Shown piece after piece: positions 23,812 through 35,829 of a stretch of 64,000 nucleotides of DNA. The notes under the pieces are model-generated. The model saw only the letters and a list, made by a program, of their open reading frames with translations, had not been told where the DNA came from and ran no database searches. Numbering within the stretch: position 1 is the first letter of the stretch; every line of letters starts with the position of its first letter. Source of the stretch: Phycomyces blakesleeanus NRRL 1555(-) (taxonomy: Eukaryota; Mucoromycota; Mucoromycetes; Mucorales; Phycomycetaceae); contig NW_017265136.1 in NCBI RefSeq assembly GCF_001638985.1, positions 554,461-618,460 on the forward strand. Reading direction: 5' to 3'. The translations under genes were made by a program, and so were the position numbers.

Positions 23812-24540
23812 AGTGGTAATTATGTAAAGATAATGATAGAGAGAAAAGCGAATAACAGATGTATGGATATATATATATATTGGTTCTTTTGACATATATC
23901 GAGTAAATGCCAAATACAAGAATACGGGCAAGTCGCTATAGCCTGCTACCCAATAGAACACTCTTCCGGCATAATGGGCACAATAAAATATATAAACTCA
24001 GTGAGACTGGATAAATTACATTAAATATAAATGCCCTTTATCAATTGATCCAATGAGATAACCATTAAGATTTACAAGGCGCGGTAAGCTCTCCGTACAT
24101 ATAAAACAAAAACAAAAGAATAAATTTTATTATACAAGTACTATCGAAATAAAATGTTTATTGGCATAAATTTACTCGATATCAAATCGTTGTAGTTGGC
24201 CCAAGTTGTTAATGCCACAGTGTTTTTTTTTTTACTTCAGTAAAGATATTGTACTATAGATATATAGAAAACCAAATTCTTGTTCAATTGGGACTTTGTA
24301 ACACACTATTATTGTTATTATTGTAATGGAAGGACAAACCATAATATCCACTAGTGAGAGTAGAAATAATTTACAAACAGCTGAGATCATATGAGGTTTC
24401 GTTGGGGAGATAGATGTGTTGATACAATGAAAGGTTAATGGTCACAGATATGTGAATAGTCTACAAGAAAAGTCAATGAATAGATATATACTACTACCAG
24501 GCTTAAACATATAGTGGATGACAGAGTAGCAATATCCTTA

Positions 24541-27390
24541 TCATAATATTTATAACTTCATAACTTGACAGTTGAAAATGAGCTATTTTACTATCGAAAT
24601 TTTATACTTTGGTTTGTAACCTTACTTGTTAATCGTTTATTTCTTGTCTTGTCATGCTCAGAATATGCTTTATGCAAATTTGGCTTTTACTTTACTTTAC
24701 CTTATTTTCTTTTGCAAAAAAAAAAGTCTATTATAGACCCTATGCAATTTATTACTGCGTCAATTCATATACTTATAAAATGGATATCTTTAACCTTGCC
24801 AAAGCTCCATTTAGCGTATCCTTTGCAAAGCTCGCGTTCCCATTCGATCTCTCGATGTACTCCATCATATGAGTTGTCATCTTTTAAAGTTGAGATGAAT
24901 TTGTTCGGCCAAGAGTTTTGATAGTAGCCAAGTGCAATATTGGCACTTGTTTTTGAAAGTTGCATAGTGTGTAGGCCTCGATTCGCACCAATTCTATGGT
25001 AATCATATGTATAGAAACAACCCATATCACAATATTTTACTATAGTGTTTTTTGAATCAATATGATTTTCTTCTCTTTCGCTCTCTTTTCCTGCTGATGG
25101 ATCGTCGTATAGTTGAGACAGAAGTGTCAGACCAATAGCATCGTCTGAATGTGTTTTTTTGCATGTTGATCCGTATCGAATTTGGGCAATGTTTAGAGTT
25201 TTTAAGAAAGTATGTGACATATCGAGTAGCAAACATCCGTTTCTTTCACAAATATTTCCCGTGATATAAAAAACACTCAAATCCATATATTCCAAGCTTC
25301 TACACTTGAAAGAGATGTGATCAAATACTTCGGCGGCTGCAGAAAAATCGTGTAACTTCAAAATCTGTAGTCCATGCTGCTTCTGATGCTGATTTGACTC
25401 CTCTGTTGTCGTGTTTGGATTAATGAGCAATATCCCACCGCAATATTCCAGCTGTTTGAGGGCTACACATTTGTCTAATAGGTCCTCAAGATTAAGGGAC
25501 ATCTCTCTGCCACGAATGCAAAGATTCGTCAAAAGCGGATAGCAAGAGGATAGTTTTATGGTTGAATCTTGGTTCCTCTCACTATATATAAACCCTGTGA
25601 CAGAAAGACTCTCGAGTGTCTCAGAAAAGGATTGTAAAATCCTGTCAATATCCATTGGGTTTGAATCATCTACTGCGCCATAATTTGTTGCATCCAACGT
25701 CAAATACTTAAGAGGAATTCTTAATGAACAAAACAATTCCCATAAGATAAAATCCGAAAACTCGAAATAATAGTCGGTCGTGAGATCGAATGTTTCCAGA
25801 TGTCGAAATGCATTTGGGTTGGAGTGAAAAAGAGATATAGTCATTTGCCTATATCCAGGATTTATAGGTTCACTAAATATGTTTGTAAAGTCTAGCTTTA
25901 GGGAACGCAAGTTTGGATACTTGTATCCAAAATAGTACAGCCACAAAGGATCCCAATCATTTGTACCGTATTCAGTATCATCATATGAGTCTATTCCTTT
26001 GTATCGTTTCGAATTTATGTCAAGATATATCACAGAGAAAGCTGGTATCGTATTTGGGATTGTGTCAAGAGTATCCAAAATGTCAGGGGTGAGATATAGT
26101 CCAACCTTGATAAATGATAGGTTTTGCAAGTGTCGGTGCATGTTCTCAAAGTAATCCACACTGCGCTCTATGTTAAAACCCAATCCATCATCCCGTATTT
26201 CTAGTTTCTGGAGCATGGTACACGTATTTATAAATTCAAATAGGTTTTTTGCTGAAACTTCATTTTCACTTCTTTCGTAGTCTACTTTCAAACTTTCCAG
26301 AGACTTCCATATTTTGTGTGATCTTGTTAGCTCTGTACAGATATCTGTCCGGCTTATATTCTCGACGCACAAGCTTTTTATGTTTGGCAGGTACATTGAC
26401 AGGTCAGAAACTTGAGAATCGGAATTAGGTGGCATACGAAAACGACCATCTATGCATAGACTGTGAACCAAATGTGGGTACGATATGGATACGTCTTGGA
26501 AGTCTTTAATAATGTCGATAAATCTTTGCGTGCTGTGAAAGTTATAAAGTCGTATCTCTCTCCACAGGGCCTTTTGAAACGGGTTTCTCCACGCCTTGCA
26601 CGTAAGAGCACAAGACAGTATGTCCTTTGTCGATAGATTATCAGAAATTTGCACAAGAAGTTCGAATGGTAGTTCAGACACACCCATAATGGTAATTGTA
26701 TAAAGATAGAAAGAGAGAGAAGAGCGAATAACAAATGTATTGATATATATATGTCTATGACATATATTGAGTAACCGCCAAATACAAAAATACAGGCAAG
26801 CCACTATATATTGCTACCCAATAGAACACACCTACCACATAATGGTCACTGAAAAGTATATAAAATCAGTGTAACTATATAAATCCCATTAAATATAATC
26901 TTACTCTTTTGTCAGTCAGTTTGATCCGACTTACATCTTTATAAAAAATATTATGAATCTTAAGGTACCTATCATTTCTTTCTACCTCCATACCTAAGTA
27001 CATCATATATTATTGAATGTCTATAAAAGCTAAGATCAACTGCTATTAGAAAAAATATTACAGGGGCAAGCTGGTACTGTGTTACAGATTAGTGCACTTG
27101 AATCATTGAGGTAACTGTAAAGATGTACAAGGTGCAACCAACTCTCTATACACAAATAACAAAAGATGAAAAATATTGTTAGTATACAAGTGCTCCCAAA
27201 AGAACATGCTCATATATATATATATACTCAATATCAAATAGTCCTGATCAGTCCAGGCTGTTGTTGTAACCTTTGCTGTCTGTTTTTTCTTGTTATAATA
27301 AAATCATTGTGCTATAGATATATAACAAACTAGTATTCTGTTTAATTGAATTTTGTATCGCGCTATTCTTTTTTTTAGAAGGGGCAAAAA
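24541..27390. repeat. Right unit of the F-box gene tandem duplication
   Basis: Direct repeat of the left unit at 18770-24345. Promoter-side matches include the CAATAGAACAC segments near 23951 and 26818 and the TACAAGTRCT...CTATAGATATATA segments near 24135-24265 and 27188-27325. Matches on the 3' side begin at TAACTTGACAG. The two units are in the same orientation and adjacent. Confidence 0.8.
24765..26687 (-). CDS. F-box/LRR-like protein
   Basis: Single-exon frame, 640 residues from Met at 26687. Residues 4-45 are an F-box with SELPFELLVQISDNLSTKDI, SCALTCKAW and PFQKALWREI, expected to bind Skp1 in an SCF ubiquitin ligase. The remainder has irregular leucine-rich units (for example SLESLKV, YPNLRSLKLDF, LKYLTLDATNYG, LLTNLCIRG, LQILKLHD) typical of fungal F-box/LRR proteins that recruit substrates. 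No substrate can be named. It is the intact member of a tandem pair whose left copy is split by transposons. A longer in-frame extension upstream to 26804 is possible but is AT-rich, lacks similarity to a coding pattern and is not needed. Confidence 0.85.
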   Translation of the reverse strand: MGVSELPFELLVQISDNLSTKDILSCALTCKAWRNPFQKALWREIRLYNFHSTQRFIDIIKDFQDVSISYPHLVHSLCIDGRFRMPPNSDSQVSDLSMYLPNIKSLCVENISRTDICTELTRSHKIWKSLESLKVDYERSENEVSAKNLFEFINTCTMLQKLEIRDDGLGFNIERSVDYFENMHRHLQNLSFIKVGLYLTPDILDTLDTIPNTIPAFSVIYLDINSKRYKGIDSYDDTEYGTNDWDPLWLYYFGYKYPNLRSLKLDFTNIFSEPINPGYRQMTISLFHSNPNAFRHLETFDLTTDYYFEFSDFILWELFCSLRIPLKYLTLDATNYGAVDDSNPMDIDRILQSFSETLESLSVTGFIYSERNQDSTIKLSSCYPLLTNLCIRGREMSLNLEDLLDKCVALKQLEYCGGILLINPNTTTEESNQHQKQHGLQILKLHDFSAAAEVFDHISFKCRSLEYMDLSVFYITGNICERNGCLLLDMSHTFLKTLNIAQIRYGSTCKKTHSDDAIGLTLLSQLYDDPSAGKESEREENHIDSKNTIVKYCDMGCFYTYDYHRIGANRGLHTMQLSKTSANIALGYYQNSWPNKFISTLKDDNSYDGVHREIEWERELCKGYAKWSFGKVKDIHFISI

Positions 27391-27841
27391 AGAAGAAAAA
27401 GACAAACTCGGTGAAATGGAAAGGAGTAAGAACATCCGTAGCAGTGGCCTTTCCATTTTAACGAATTAAGCTTTGATAAGCCATACTAGCGTTTGAACAC
27501 AATAAAAAAAATGGAGAGTCAAATATCAGTCTCATAAAGAAAGAAACTTTTAAATAATAAGTAAAATATAAAATATAGTCTTCTCTGGTAATTTTATTTG
27601 TCTTTCTTTTTTCTAAGATCATCTTATTTTGACCATTGTCTTGTAGGTTAACAAAAAAAGCATGTTAAATACTCTTAAGGTTTTTACCTTTGTAGTGACC
27701 ATAGTTCAGTTTTTTTTAACAGCATTTTTTTTCAAAAAGCATTTAATTAAGGAAAAACTGAATTTAAATGCTACTGCTACGGGTGCTCAAAAATACAGAA
27801 GCACAAAAATTGTTAACAAATAATTTCATCATTTATATTCT
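27391..27841. other. AT-rich spacer
   Basis: No gene is seen. It contains an inverted repeat near 27706-27763 (TTCAGTTTTT and AAAAACTGAA arms). It lies between the F-box duplication and the CACTA-ended element. Confidence 0.5.
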
Positions 27842-28791
27842 CACTATGGGAAAAAAAGAGGTGCTTCCGGGGGTTCACTGGGGGTCCGCTCAGGAGGTCG
27901 TCCAGGTGGGTGTTTTTCGCCTACCCACTTTTTCACCTCCTGCCTGTTATGGATTAGTTTATAACTCCGCTCTTTAACAAAACCGCCAGAGAAATTTCTT
28001 GTGTAGGAATATAGATGTACCTTACATGCCCATATATAGACACAATTATCTGCGATAAATTCTGGTCGAAATAAATCACGGATTTAAAAATGCGCTTTCA
28101 AAAAAAAATGGTTCAAAAAAAATTGTGTTTCAAATAAATTGGTTTTTATTTTTTGTTTCAAAGTAGAAAAAAATGCTAAGTCATTCTCTCTCGGTTTGCC
28201 TTATTTTTATAAGTTAAAGAGGTATGTTCTAATAGCAAATAATTGAAATTACAGCTGTAACTTATTAAAAAAAATATGTATATATATTTATATCTTCATT
28301 GGGTTGAGTCGTGCCTTAGAAGGCTGTCTTTGCTAGACATTCTTTACTAATATTATGTGGGAAACAAAAAGATCGTATATTTTTTCTTATTTGAAATTTT
28401 GACAAAGTCGTTTTATATGCTGAAAATCGTTGCCTTTACCAAATTTTAACAGAATTATTTTTTCATTACACAATACAGCCTCCGTATTTCCTTATTCAAT
28501 GTTTTGTCTTACTTGAACAGCTTTTTGTTGTGATCAAAAAAGTTTGAAGTAGGTCCAAACCTTCTTTCCTCCTTTATTTGGAAGAAAAAATATTCAACTC
28601 ACGAAATTATAGAAAGAAAAATTCTCTAGGCCAATAATATTGTTTGGGTACCATACCCTACCATATTTGGCTTCCAATTTTTATGGTGGTGGAATTTTTT
28701 GTTTCATTTTGATTTTTTTGGTGATTTTTTAATTATTATAGGCCAAAAATGAAGTCACAATTACAAAAAACACCCCTCTTTTCCCGTAGTG
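27842..28791. mobile_element. Non-autonomous element with CACTA terminal inverted repeats
   Basis: The left end reads CACTATGGGAAAAAAAGAGG and the reverse complement of the right end reads CACTACGGGAAAAGAGGGG. The first bases outside both ends are TCT, consistent with a 3-bp target duplication. CACTA ends with a 3-bp duplication define the EnSpm/CACTA superfamily. The 950-base interior has a GC-rich subterminal block (about 27868-27950) and otherwise AT-rich DNA, with no transposase frame. It is therefore a deletion derivative or MITE-like member that depends on an enzyme supplied elsewhere. Confidence 0.75.
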
Positions 28792-29541
28792 TCTACCTAT
28801 TTATGCACAAGATCATAAGAACCTTTTGAAAAACTTACAGCAGAAGCAGCAAAAAACTATTCTATATTTAGGCCATACTTCTTTATTTATTTTTTATTTG
28901 TTGTTGCTATTGTGGATATTGATTCAATGCGTAATATATCCCTGTTTTTAAGCCATTTTAAAGCATGTGTAATATTTGAATCAGCAGTTGAATTGAGTTT
29001 TGTGTTTTTTTTTTTTAAAAAAAAATATATTTACTCTGCCACGTAATCCTTCTTGACCACAACCAATCAAAGAGTAAAAAGGTCGTTACATAATATATTA
29101 GACAGGAGTATCTGGCAATATCATTGGAGGATATTTTGTAAGCCAGAAAACAAAGCATTTTGTATATATGTACTGCTTACTAATAACTTACTCATATATT
29201 TCGTACTGTATGTTGCAATATTAAGAGACCTCATATCATTTTTAGGTTGTAGACCTTAGTAAACAAGTAAAAAAGATAGGTGCAGATAAACCAGAGAAGA
29301 ACTTGGAGTAAATACAACGACTGTTATGAACACAAGGGGCTGTATCATGTACAGAGCTTGAACTCTATAGTAGCCCAATTTAAGGGAAAGTCACCAATAT
29401 TTATATATATATACTCCTTGTCATAATTGAGTTACTAAAAAGTTTAAAGCCTTTTTTTTCTGTGTTTTAGTATTTAAACAATAAGCTTCTTTTGCTTTTC
29501 TTTCTTATTTAATTTTAATATTTTATCCCTATCGTAAAATC
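28792..29541. other. Intergenic spacer upstream of the oxidoreductase
   Basis: AT-rich. A short frame at 29053-29259 has some protein-like composition but no motif, and I do not call it. The last 100 bases before the oxidoreductase start are T-rich. Confidence 0.5.
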
Positions 29542-30669
29542 ATGTTACCCAAGCTATTCTCTCCAATTAAGGTTGGCAGATCTCTTTTAGCCCACCGTGT
29601 AGTCTACTGTCCCCAAACTCGGCTCAGAGCCAGTTCCGAACACGTCCCAGTCCCACTTATGGCTAAATACTATGATCAACGCACGACTGAAGGAGGTCTA
29701 CTTATCACCGAAGGAGCTTCTGTTTCTGGAAACATTGGTGGTTACCCTTTTACTCCTGGAATCTACAACGAGCAACAGATAGAAGGATGGCAAGACATTA
29801 CTAAAGCTGTACACAACAAAGGCGGCTCTATCTATATCCAACTCTGGCATCCCGGGCGCGCCACATCATCGGCCCTCATGCCAGGTGGAAAGCCTCCAGT
29901 GTCAGCATCTGCTATTGCTATTAAGGGCAAGAACATGGCCGGTGCTGATTATGAAGTCCCTCATGCTCTCGAACAAGAAGAGATCAACGAAGTTATAGAT
30001 ATGTTCGCCCAGGCTTCAAAGAACGCAATTAGCGCTGGATTTGACGGCGTCGAAATTCATGGCGCTAATGGATATCTTATTGACCAATTTATTAACGCGT
30101 CCAGTAACACCCGCACCGACAAATATGGCGGGTCTATTGAAAACCGTGGTCGTTTTGCTTTGGAGATTACTGCTGCTGTTTCCAAGGCTATCGGAGAAGA
30201 CCGTACCGGTATCCGTTTCTCACCTTGGACTGAATACCAGGATATGATTGACGACACACCTTATCAGACCTGGGGTTATCTTATGGACAAGCTACAAGAG
30301 AACCATCCCGATCTTGCTTATATCCACTTTATCGAACCTCGCGATGACTATCTCATCCCAGCTGGCGATCCTAAGCAGCCCACAGATAAGGAGACAGATT
30401 CTATCGAACCTTTCCGTAAAGCATGGAAGGGACCTATTATAACTGCCGGAGGATATACTACAGATGTAAAGCGAGCATTTGAGACCGCAGAGAAATACGA
30501 GAACACCTTGGTTGGTTTCGGTCGTTCATTCATTTCCAACCCTGATTTAGTTTACCGTCTCAAAAATAACTTGCCCCTTAACCCTTACGATCGCTCTACT
30601 TTCTATACTCAAGGCAGTGTTGGATACACTGATTATCCCTTTTACAACGAAAAAGACAGCTCTAATTAA
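29542..30669 (+). CDS. Old yellow enzyme family NAD(P)H:flavin oxidoreductase
   Basis: FMN enzyme that reduces the C=C bond of alpha,beta-unsaturated carbonyl compounds with NADPH. One exon, 375 residues, normal length for the OYE/12-oxophytodienoate reductase family, a TIM barrel. Visible active-site landmarks: Thr26 in PQTR (flavin contact), Gln100 and Trp102 in IQLWHPGR, and His173/Asn176 in EIHGANGYL with Tyr178 as the likely proton donor. DQFINASSN and DKYGGSIENR follow as in the family. Near the C-terminus, GGY and GFGRSFISNPDLV match the phosphate-binding strand-loop. No signal peptide is present, so it is probably cytosolic. The physiological substrate is not deducible. It stands alone between AT-rich spacers, and its codon use looks more GC-balanced than the flanks. 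Confidence 0.93.
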   Translation: MLPKLFSPIKVGRSLLAHRVVYCPQTRLRASSEHVPVPLMAKYYDQRTTEGGLLITEGASVSGNIGGYPFTPGIYNEQQIEGWQDITKAVHNKGGSIYIQLWHPGRATSSALMPGGKPPVSASAIAIKGKNMAGADYEVPHALEQEEINEVIDMFAQASKNAISAGFDGVEIHGANGYLIDQFINASSNTRTDKYGGSIENRGRFALEITAAVSKAIGEDRTGIRFSPWTEYQDMIDDTPYQTWGYLMDKLQENHPDLAYIHFIEPRDDYLIPAGDPKQPTDKETDSIEPFRKAWKGPIITAGGYTTDVKRAFETAEKYENTLVGFGRSFISNPDLVYRLKNNLPLNPYDRSTFYTQGSVGYTDYPFYNEKDSSN

Positions 30670-32421
30670 TTACAAAACTTAGTCCGCTAATTTACACTAT
30701 GGAAAATAAGCGGTGATTCCAAAAGCATTATCGGAATTGTCGCTACTTTCCCATATTTATACATATTTATTTAATTTAATTTGATTTTATTTTATATATA
30801 TATATATTTTTGGTGGTAAGATTAATTACTAAAGTTAATATTTCTTCTAATAAAGATAAATTCTTATACCTACTATATATGTTATATGCAATTATATATA
30901 TATATATATATATTACTTTTCAGCAATTACTAAGAATCACCCAACAAGCTGCTTGAATAGAACAAGATAATTGCTGTGGAGTTTTTCTTTGCTCTTTCGT
31001 GGTCCTTTTTAGGCCTTTTTTTGGCTTTCCAAAAGACTTTTATTGTTTTGTTCAATTTCGCATTAAAACTACTACGATTGTAATTGAAAGTGATATTGAT
31101 ATATTCAATTTGTTCAGAAATCTCGGCATTTCCTACACTTTTGGTATCTTCACTGATCATATACGATTTTTCCAAGCTCCAACCTTGATAGCTTGTTTAA
31201 GTTTCTTTTTGAACAATTTTAACTGTTACTTTATGTCTTTCATTGTCTTTAAAGACGTTTCGTCTTAGGTATAAATGCCAAGCTAGCTTTACTTTAACCG
31301 ATTTTTTCTTAATTTTAATATATAGATAAATAACCGATCTCATTACTAAAAGAGCATTTTTTTAAAGCTTTGTATGCTTTGCAAAAGTACCATTCGACTG
31401 ACATGCACTATCACTCTACTCAAACATTTGCTTGTGTGACTAGATCATATCATCTTTTCTGTACCAAATACTATTTACTATGAGAGGGAATAATATGATT
31501 TAATCTATAGTATTGACAAAATTCGGGATATTTTCTCATATTTTGGCCGTTTTACCATATTGCGCGAAATATAGAAAACATATGCCATAAGCTATTATTA
31601 ATTTCAATTCTCTTTCGAGATGGAGAGTTCAATAGTCTTATAGACTTTTTTTCTCTTCTTATAAGCTTTAATCTTTATAAATTATTCTAAAACAATTATT
31701 TCTACATATGAAACTCAAAAGTATAAAAATTTAAATTCAAGGAATTTATAAGTTTCTTGAATTCCCTCTTTTTGAATTATAAAGGTATTTTATTTTCTAT
31801 TATATAAAGTGGAAAATAATGGTCGATAATATTAACTCTATAAGTATAGCCTTTAGTGAACAAAAGGACGTTTAAAGAATCGCATATTAAGACACGGAGC
31901 CTACGATCAATAGTAATACTAACGTTTTTTTTCGCTTTTTTGTTTTTGTTTTACAAAATACTATTTTTTAATTTCACCAAAAGTGCTATTGAACTTCTCC
32001 ACGAAGTATTGCTTTTATTTTTAAAATATTGAAATTGAAAATAAAAATTTCCATTAATTGTTGAAACTATCCACTATTCCAAATTTCTACACAAAAATAG
32101 TAGTATCCTCTCTACTACATCTTTGCCTCAATTTTTGACCATTTTATTTTCTAATACCCCAATAGAGAAAAAGAAAACTTCAATATATATATACACTTTT
32201 CAGTTCTGAAGGTCCAAATCTTCTTGCCCAAGACTCTCAAGGCAAAAATATCAGGTATGTTGCTTTACTAAGGTCTCCTCTACCATAGCATGTAGTTATA
32301 TTCGTGGTATATTACTTTTTGCAAGTGTACATACACACATACACAAGCTCTTGATAATTGTCTTTCATTACATCACGTAGATATATGTATATATGTATAT
32401 ATGAGCTTATATGTATGTATT
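30670..32421. other. AT-rich intergenic spacer
   Basis: No gene is seen across 1.75 kb. There are TATA microsatellites near 30795-30808 and 30893-30912. Lys-rich or Phe-rich short frames on both strands look like chance. Confidence 0.55.
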
Positions 32422-35400
32422 TTAAAAAAGCCAACCTCCAACCATGTTTCGTAACTGGTCTCGCTTTCGCACTCCATTTATACCCTTGTCGTTCCCTGAG
32501 CTTGAATCATCATGATGTACACTACCCTTCAATAGATCACCCAAACTCCACTGATGTTTCTTGGTGTTCTGCAACAATCCATTCCAGCCATAGCTTTCCT
32601 GAGCCTGTGCATCATAGCGGCTCATATCCAACGACATTGGATCATCCACAGGTAAGCCACTAGCTGCACGTTCCTGCTCTAGTTTTCTCCAGACAATCAG
32701 TACATCATGCACGTACTCGACCGGACTCAACACAAGTGCCATCGCCAACGCATCCATTCGTCGGTTGTAGTCGCAGTAAGCATCCATTTTGCCAAAGTTG
32801 AAGCAGATTTGCCAAGCAGCCTGCTTCATCTCATCTTTGTACGATTTTGGTTTCTGTGGAAGGTCCAGTTGGGCTTTTTCGACTGTAGCCTGGCATAGTT
32901 TGAACGAAGTCTCGTACTCTTCATCAACCAAGGCTGCTCCAGCCAGCATTGAAAGTACCTTGACTTGAGCAAGCGTGTCGTTTTGGTAGCCTAGTTTGTG
33001 AGTAAGCTTCAAAACATCCTCATGCTGTCGGTATATTCCTTGACGAGTGTTGATAAGTTTTGAGATCAGATCCAGTCGATTAGATGCCTGGCGAATTTGT
33101 ATAGGCATCAAAACGTTCCCAGATCGATCTGCAATGCGGTACTCGGAAGTTAGTGCGTGAGTTGCCTCTATCAGGTCGATTTCTTTCTTGATTTCAGAGG
33201 TAGCAGGGAGCACCTTTAAGCTATGTCATTATCAATGTTAATAGTCAATGTTCATGTTCACATCATGTAAAGAGAGCTCAAAATATTTTTCTGTTTGTTT
33301 GTTTGTTCGTTTTTTTTGGACGTACCAGTCTAATGCCATCTTCATATTGCCTGCATACATGTTTCCAGTAGTTGCATTATCAAAGAATTCTCGCTCAGCA
33401 TCAATCACAAGTTTCTCAGCCTTGTTTATATCCATGATTCTCCCAACAGTAGAGCCAAGCATCAGTTCGTTCGCTAACCTGAACCCTACATATCATCAAA
33501 AGCATTTTCACACGCAATCATACACACACACACACATATATATATATGCATTACTGACCAATTCTTGAGGGTTTAAACGTTTCCTTAAATAAATATCAAA
33601 AGAAGAAGAAGAAGAAGAAAAGTGTTGTTTTACACACTTACGACCACATCGTAGTAGTGAGCTATAAAAGATCTCCATGATCTCGACCGGAGCAAGCTTT
33701 CCAAATATTCCATTGCCATCTTCATACAGACGAAGCATATCATCCAATAATTCGCGCCAATCGTCGTCTCTGTCAAATTGAGCACCCCCTGATTCAACAC
33801 CACCTGCTGCCTGTGATGCCATGCGAATACACAGCTGACGCTGTGTCTCTGCTGTTTGGTCAGACAGATACCAACGTAATGGGACTGTGGCGTGGTAACG
33901 AGCCAAGACTTCGGCAGCCATAAGATGAGTTTGGAGCAGATCCATAATGGGTGTCAATTCATTCCGTCCAACCGATTGAAGCGCAGTAAATAAACCGAGA
34001 GGTGTTCCTGCCAAAGGTAAAAGCGAGGCCATATTGACAGGTTCCACAGGATCGGTGTCTTCGGTTTCAAATATTGGCAAGCATTCGAAAATACGGACCA
34101 GGTATTCCATACTACCATCGCTTGAGTATACCACAGCCAGGACAAGCCGTGAAAGATCGATCTCGTCTTTGATGATCCGTTCCTCGACTGGTAAGGATGG
34201 TTTAGAGTATTCAAATACTTGACAACACCATGAAAGATGTTCTGTAGATTCATCTAGAAGCCAGCGATACAGCAGGAACTCGGGGCGTTCATCGTCTTCC
34301 TCTTCATAGTCGTTGTCTTTGGTGTCGGTAGTGTCGATTGATTGTCTCTTTCGGCAGACCTCTAGCCATGGGAGTACCATGCGTTTCATGTCATCCACAA
34401 TGCGGTTAGTGTTCGTGTCACTCAGCAGGCCTTCGAGAATCTCAAAAGACCCCATGCGTTTGAATTGGTCAAGTGTGATGATTTGATCTTCGTTTTGCGT
34501 GAGTGTTTGCGAAGAATAAACATACTTGCACAACCACTCATAGTCATTTGCCGTATCTTCTAAACTAGACACACCCATGACTTGTGCATATCGAATAAGC
34601 TCCAAGGCTTGGCTAGACAGGCCAACGCTATCCATGGCGTGAGCACGATCTTTGTACCATTGGGCAATGACTTTTGCAGATGTTGGATACTCGGTGGACT
34701 GGATACTTTGTTGCAATCGAGAGAGATAATTGATATGGTCCGGAACTAGCTGATCAATATTCGAAAAGGCCTCTGATTCGACAGGATCTTTTTCTGGTCT
34801 CCAAGGTTCTTCTATCCAACGATCTTCATGGTCGACTGAAACGTGAGGCAAATCGAAGCGACTTGGATCAGCAGTTTCTGGAATCTGAGAGAGAATAAAG
34901 AGACGCTGGGGCAAGACTTCTTGGCCGTGGTGCATAAATATGGCATCAAGACCAATATTATTTTCTGTTCTGGCGTAGTCAATAGCCTGTGCAATGAGAT
35001 TGCAGTCGCGGAATTGTCCATAGCTTTCTGCAAAAGAGTTTGTCTTTTGGGTCTCGGGGCTGTTTGACCAGATCTTTACAAATGTCGACAGCCTGTCCAG
35101 ATACCTTAAGAAATAAAGTCGAGAGCGTAACCAAACCTTGTCTTGGTCGGTGATCACGGTTTCATCCGGATTGAATTCCCAATCTGAAATAATCGGTTGG
35201 GTTCTTTCTTGAGCGCGCGTGTTTCCCAAGTTGAGAATCTGAAGTTCGATTTGCCACGGGTTTGCAATTGTTTCTAGGCATTGAGCAATAACCCAGGCAT
35301 CGTCTTGAACGGCTTCGAGTAGTTGAATATCTTTGGATGAAATGACTTTTTTGTCAAGATTGTCCCATTGAGATTTGTAGACAATGTCTTTATCTAGGTT

Positions 35401-35484
35401 GAGTTCATTGGCTAGGTCGAGTGCGGCCTGGTAATTTCCTTGGGTTAGATGATATAAAAAGTCTTTTGGTGTAGGTGGATCCAT
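32422..35484 (-). CDS. sec39: Sec39-domain protein (Dsl1/NRZ tethering complex), 3 exons
   Basis: Subunit of the ER-side Dsl1 complex that tethers Golgi-derived COPI vesicles (Sec39/Dsl3 in yeast, NBAS in animals). Exons on the minus strand: 35484-33642, 33485-33326, 33220-32422. Phases agree and give 933 residues. The Sec39 domain is recognised from AQAIDYARTENNIGLDAIFM, GQEVLPQRLFILSQIPETAD followed by a Pro-rich WIEEPW stretch, VIAQWYKDRAHAMDSVGLSS, and the region around ALDCLKVLPAT and EIDLIEATHAL. The protein is all-helical in appearance, with no signal peptide or membrane segment. The two introns (156 and 105 bases) are both near the 3' end. The first exon has a purine-coding serine run just inside the intron that could mislead gene prediction. 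It is transcribed divergently from SWC4 across 345 bases. Confidence 0.88.
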
Positions 35485-35829
35485 TTCAACTAATTTTGTC
35501 TAATAAATAAAATATATATGCATATACACACACACACTTTCTAATGTCTCATTTTCTTTCATTTACTTTCTTTGCTTAGTCTGCCTGTCTTTTGTTCTCT
35601 CTTTTTTTTTACTTCCTATTCTCCTTTTTTGGATTGCCTTATTTCAGATATTACTATATATGTTTTGTTAGTGTAATATGTGGCTGTATAAGAGAAAAGG
35701 TCTATATATAGTATTATTTCGTGACATCACATTCGTAAAGTGCAGAAGACCCACAAAAAAAATAAAAAAGTATTGATCTCGAAATGTGAGAGACTCTCTT
35801 TTTTTTTAAAAAAAAGATTAAAGATTAAG
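35485..35829. promoter_or_regulatory. Divergent promoter region of sec39 and swc4
   Basis: 345 bases separate the two start codons. The stretch is T-rich and pyrimidine-rich, with a CA tract near 35525-35536. No specific factor site is claimed. Confidence 0.5.

Larger units (their letters stand above)
18770..24345. repeat. Left unit of an F-box gene tandem duplication (interrupted)
   Basis: The 3' flank (18785-19000) matches 24558-24765. The C-terminal coding piece (19000-19284) matches the end of the right-hand F-box gene. The main coding part (22352-23811) matches its first three quarters. The upstream DNA (about 23930-24345) matches about 26810-27390. The unit is therefore a diverged copy of 24541-27390 into which about 3.07 kb of mobile DNA has entered at 19285-22352. 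Confidence 0.85.

Noticed and set aside
29053..29259. 68-codon frame upstream of the oxidoreductase
   Set aside because: Some balanced residues at the start, but no motif and no splice context. It could be a decayed transposon piece, but this cannot be supported.
30930..31175. 81-codon Lys-rich minus-strand frame after the oxidoreductase
   Set aside because: No similarity to any known pattern, and the AT-rich spacer explains it.
32422..35484. Initial idea that this helical protein was a nucleoporin such as Nup84
   Set aside because: The NNIGLDAIFM, LPQRLFILSQIPET and VIAQWYKDRA segments match the Sec39/NBAS domain instead.
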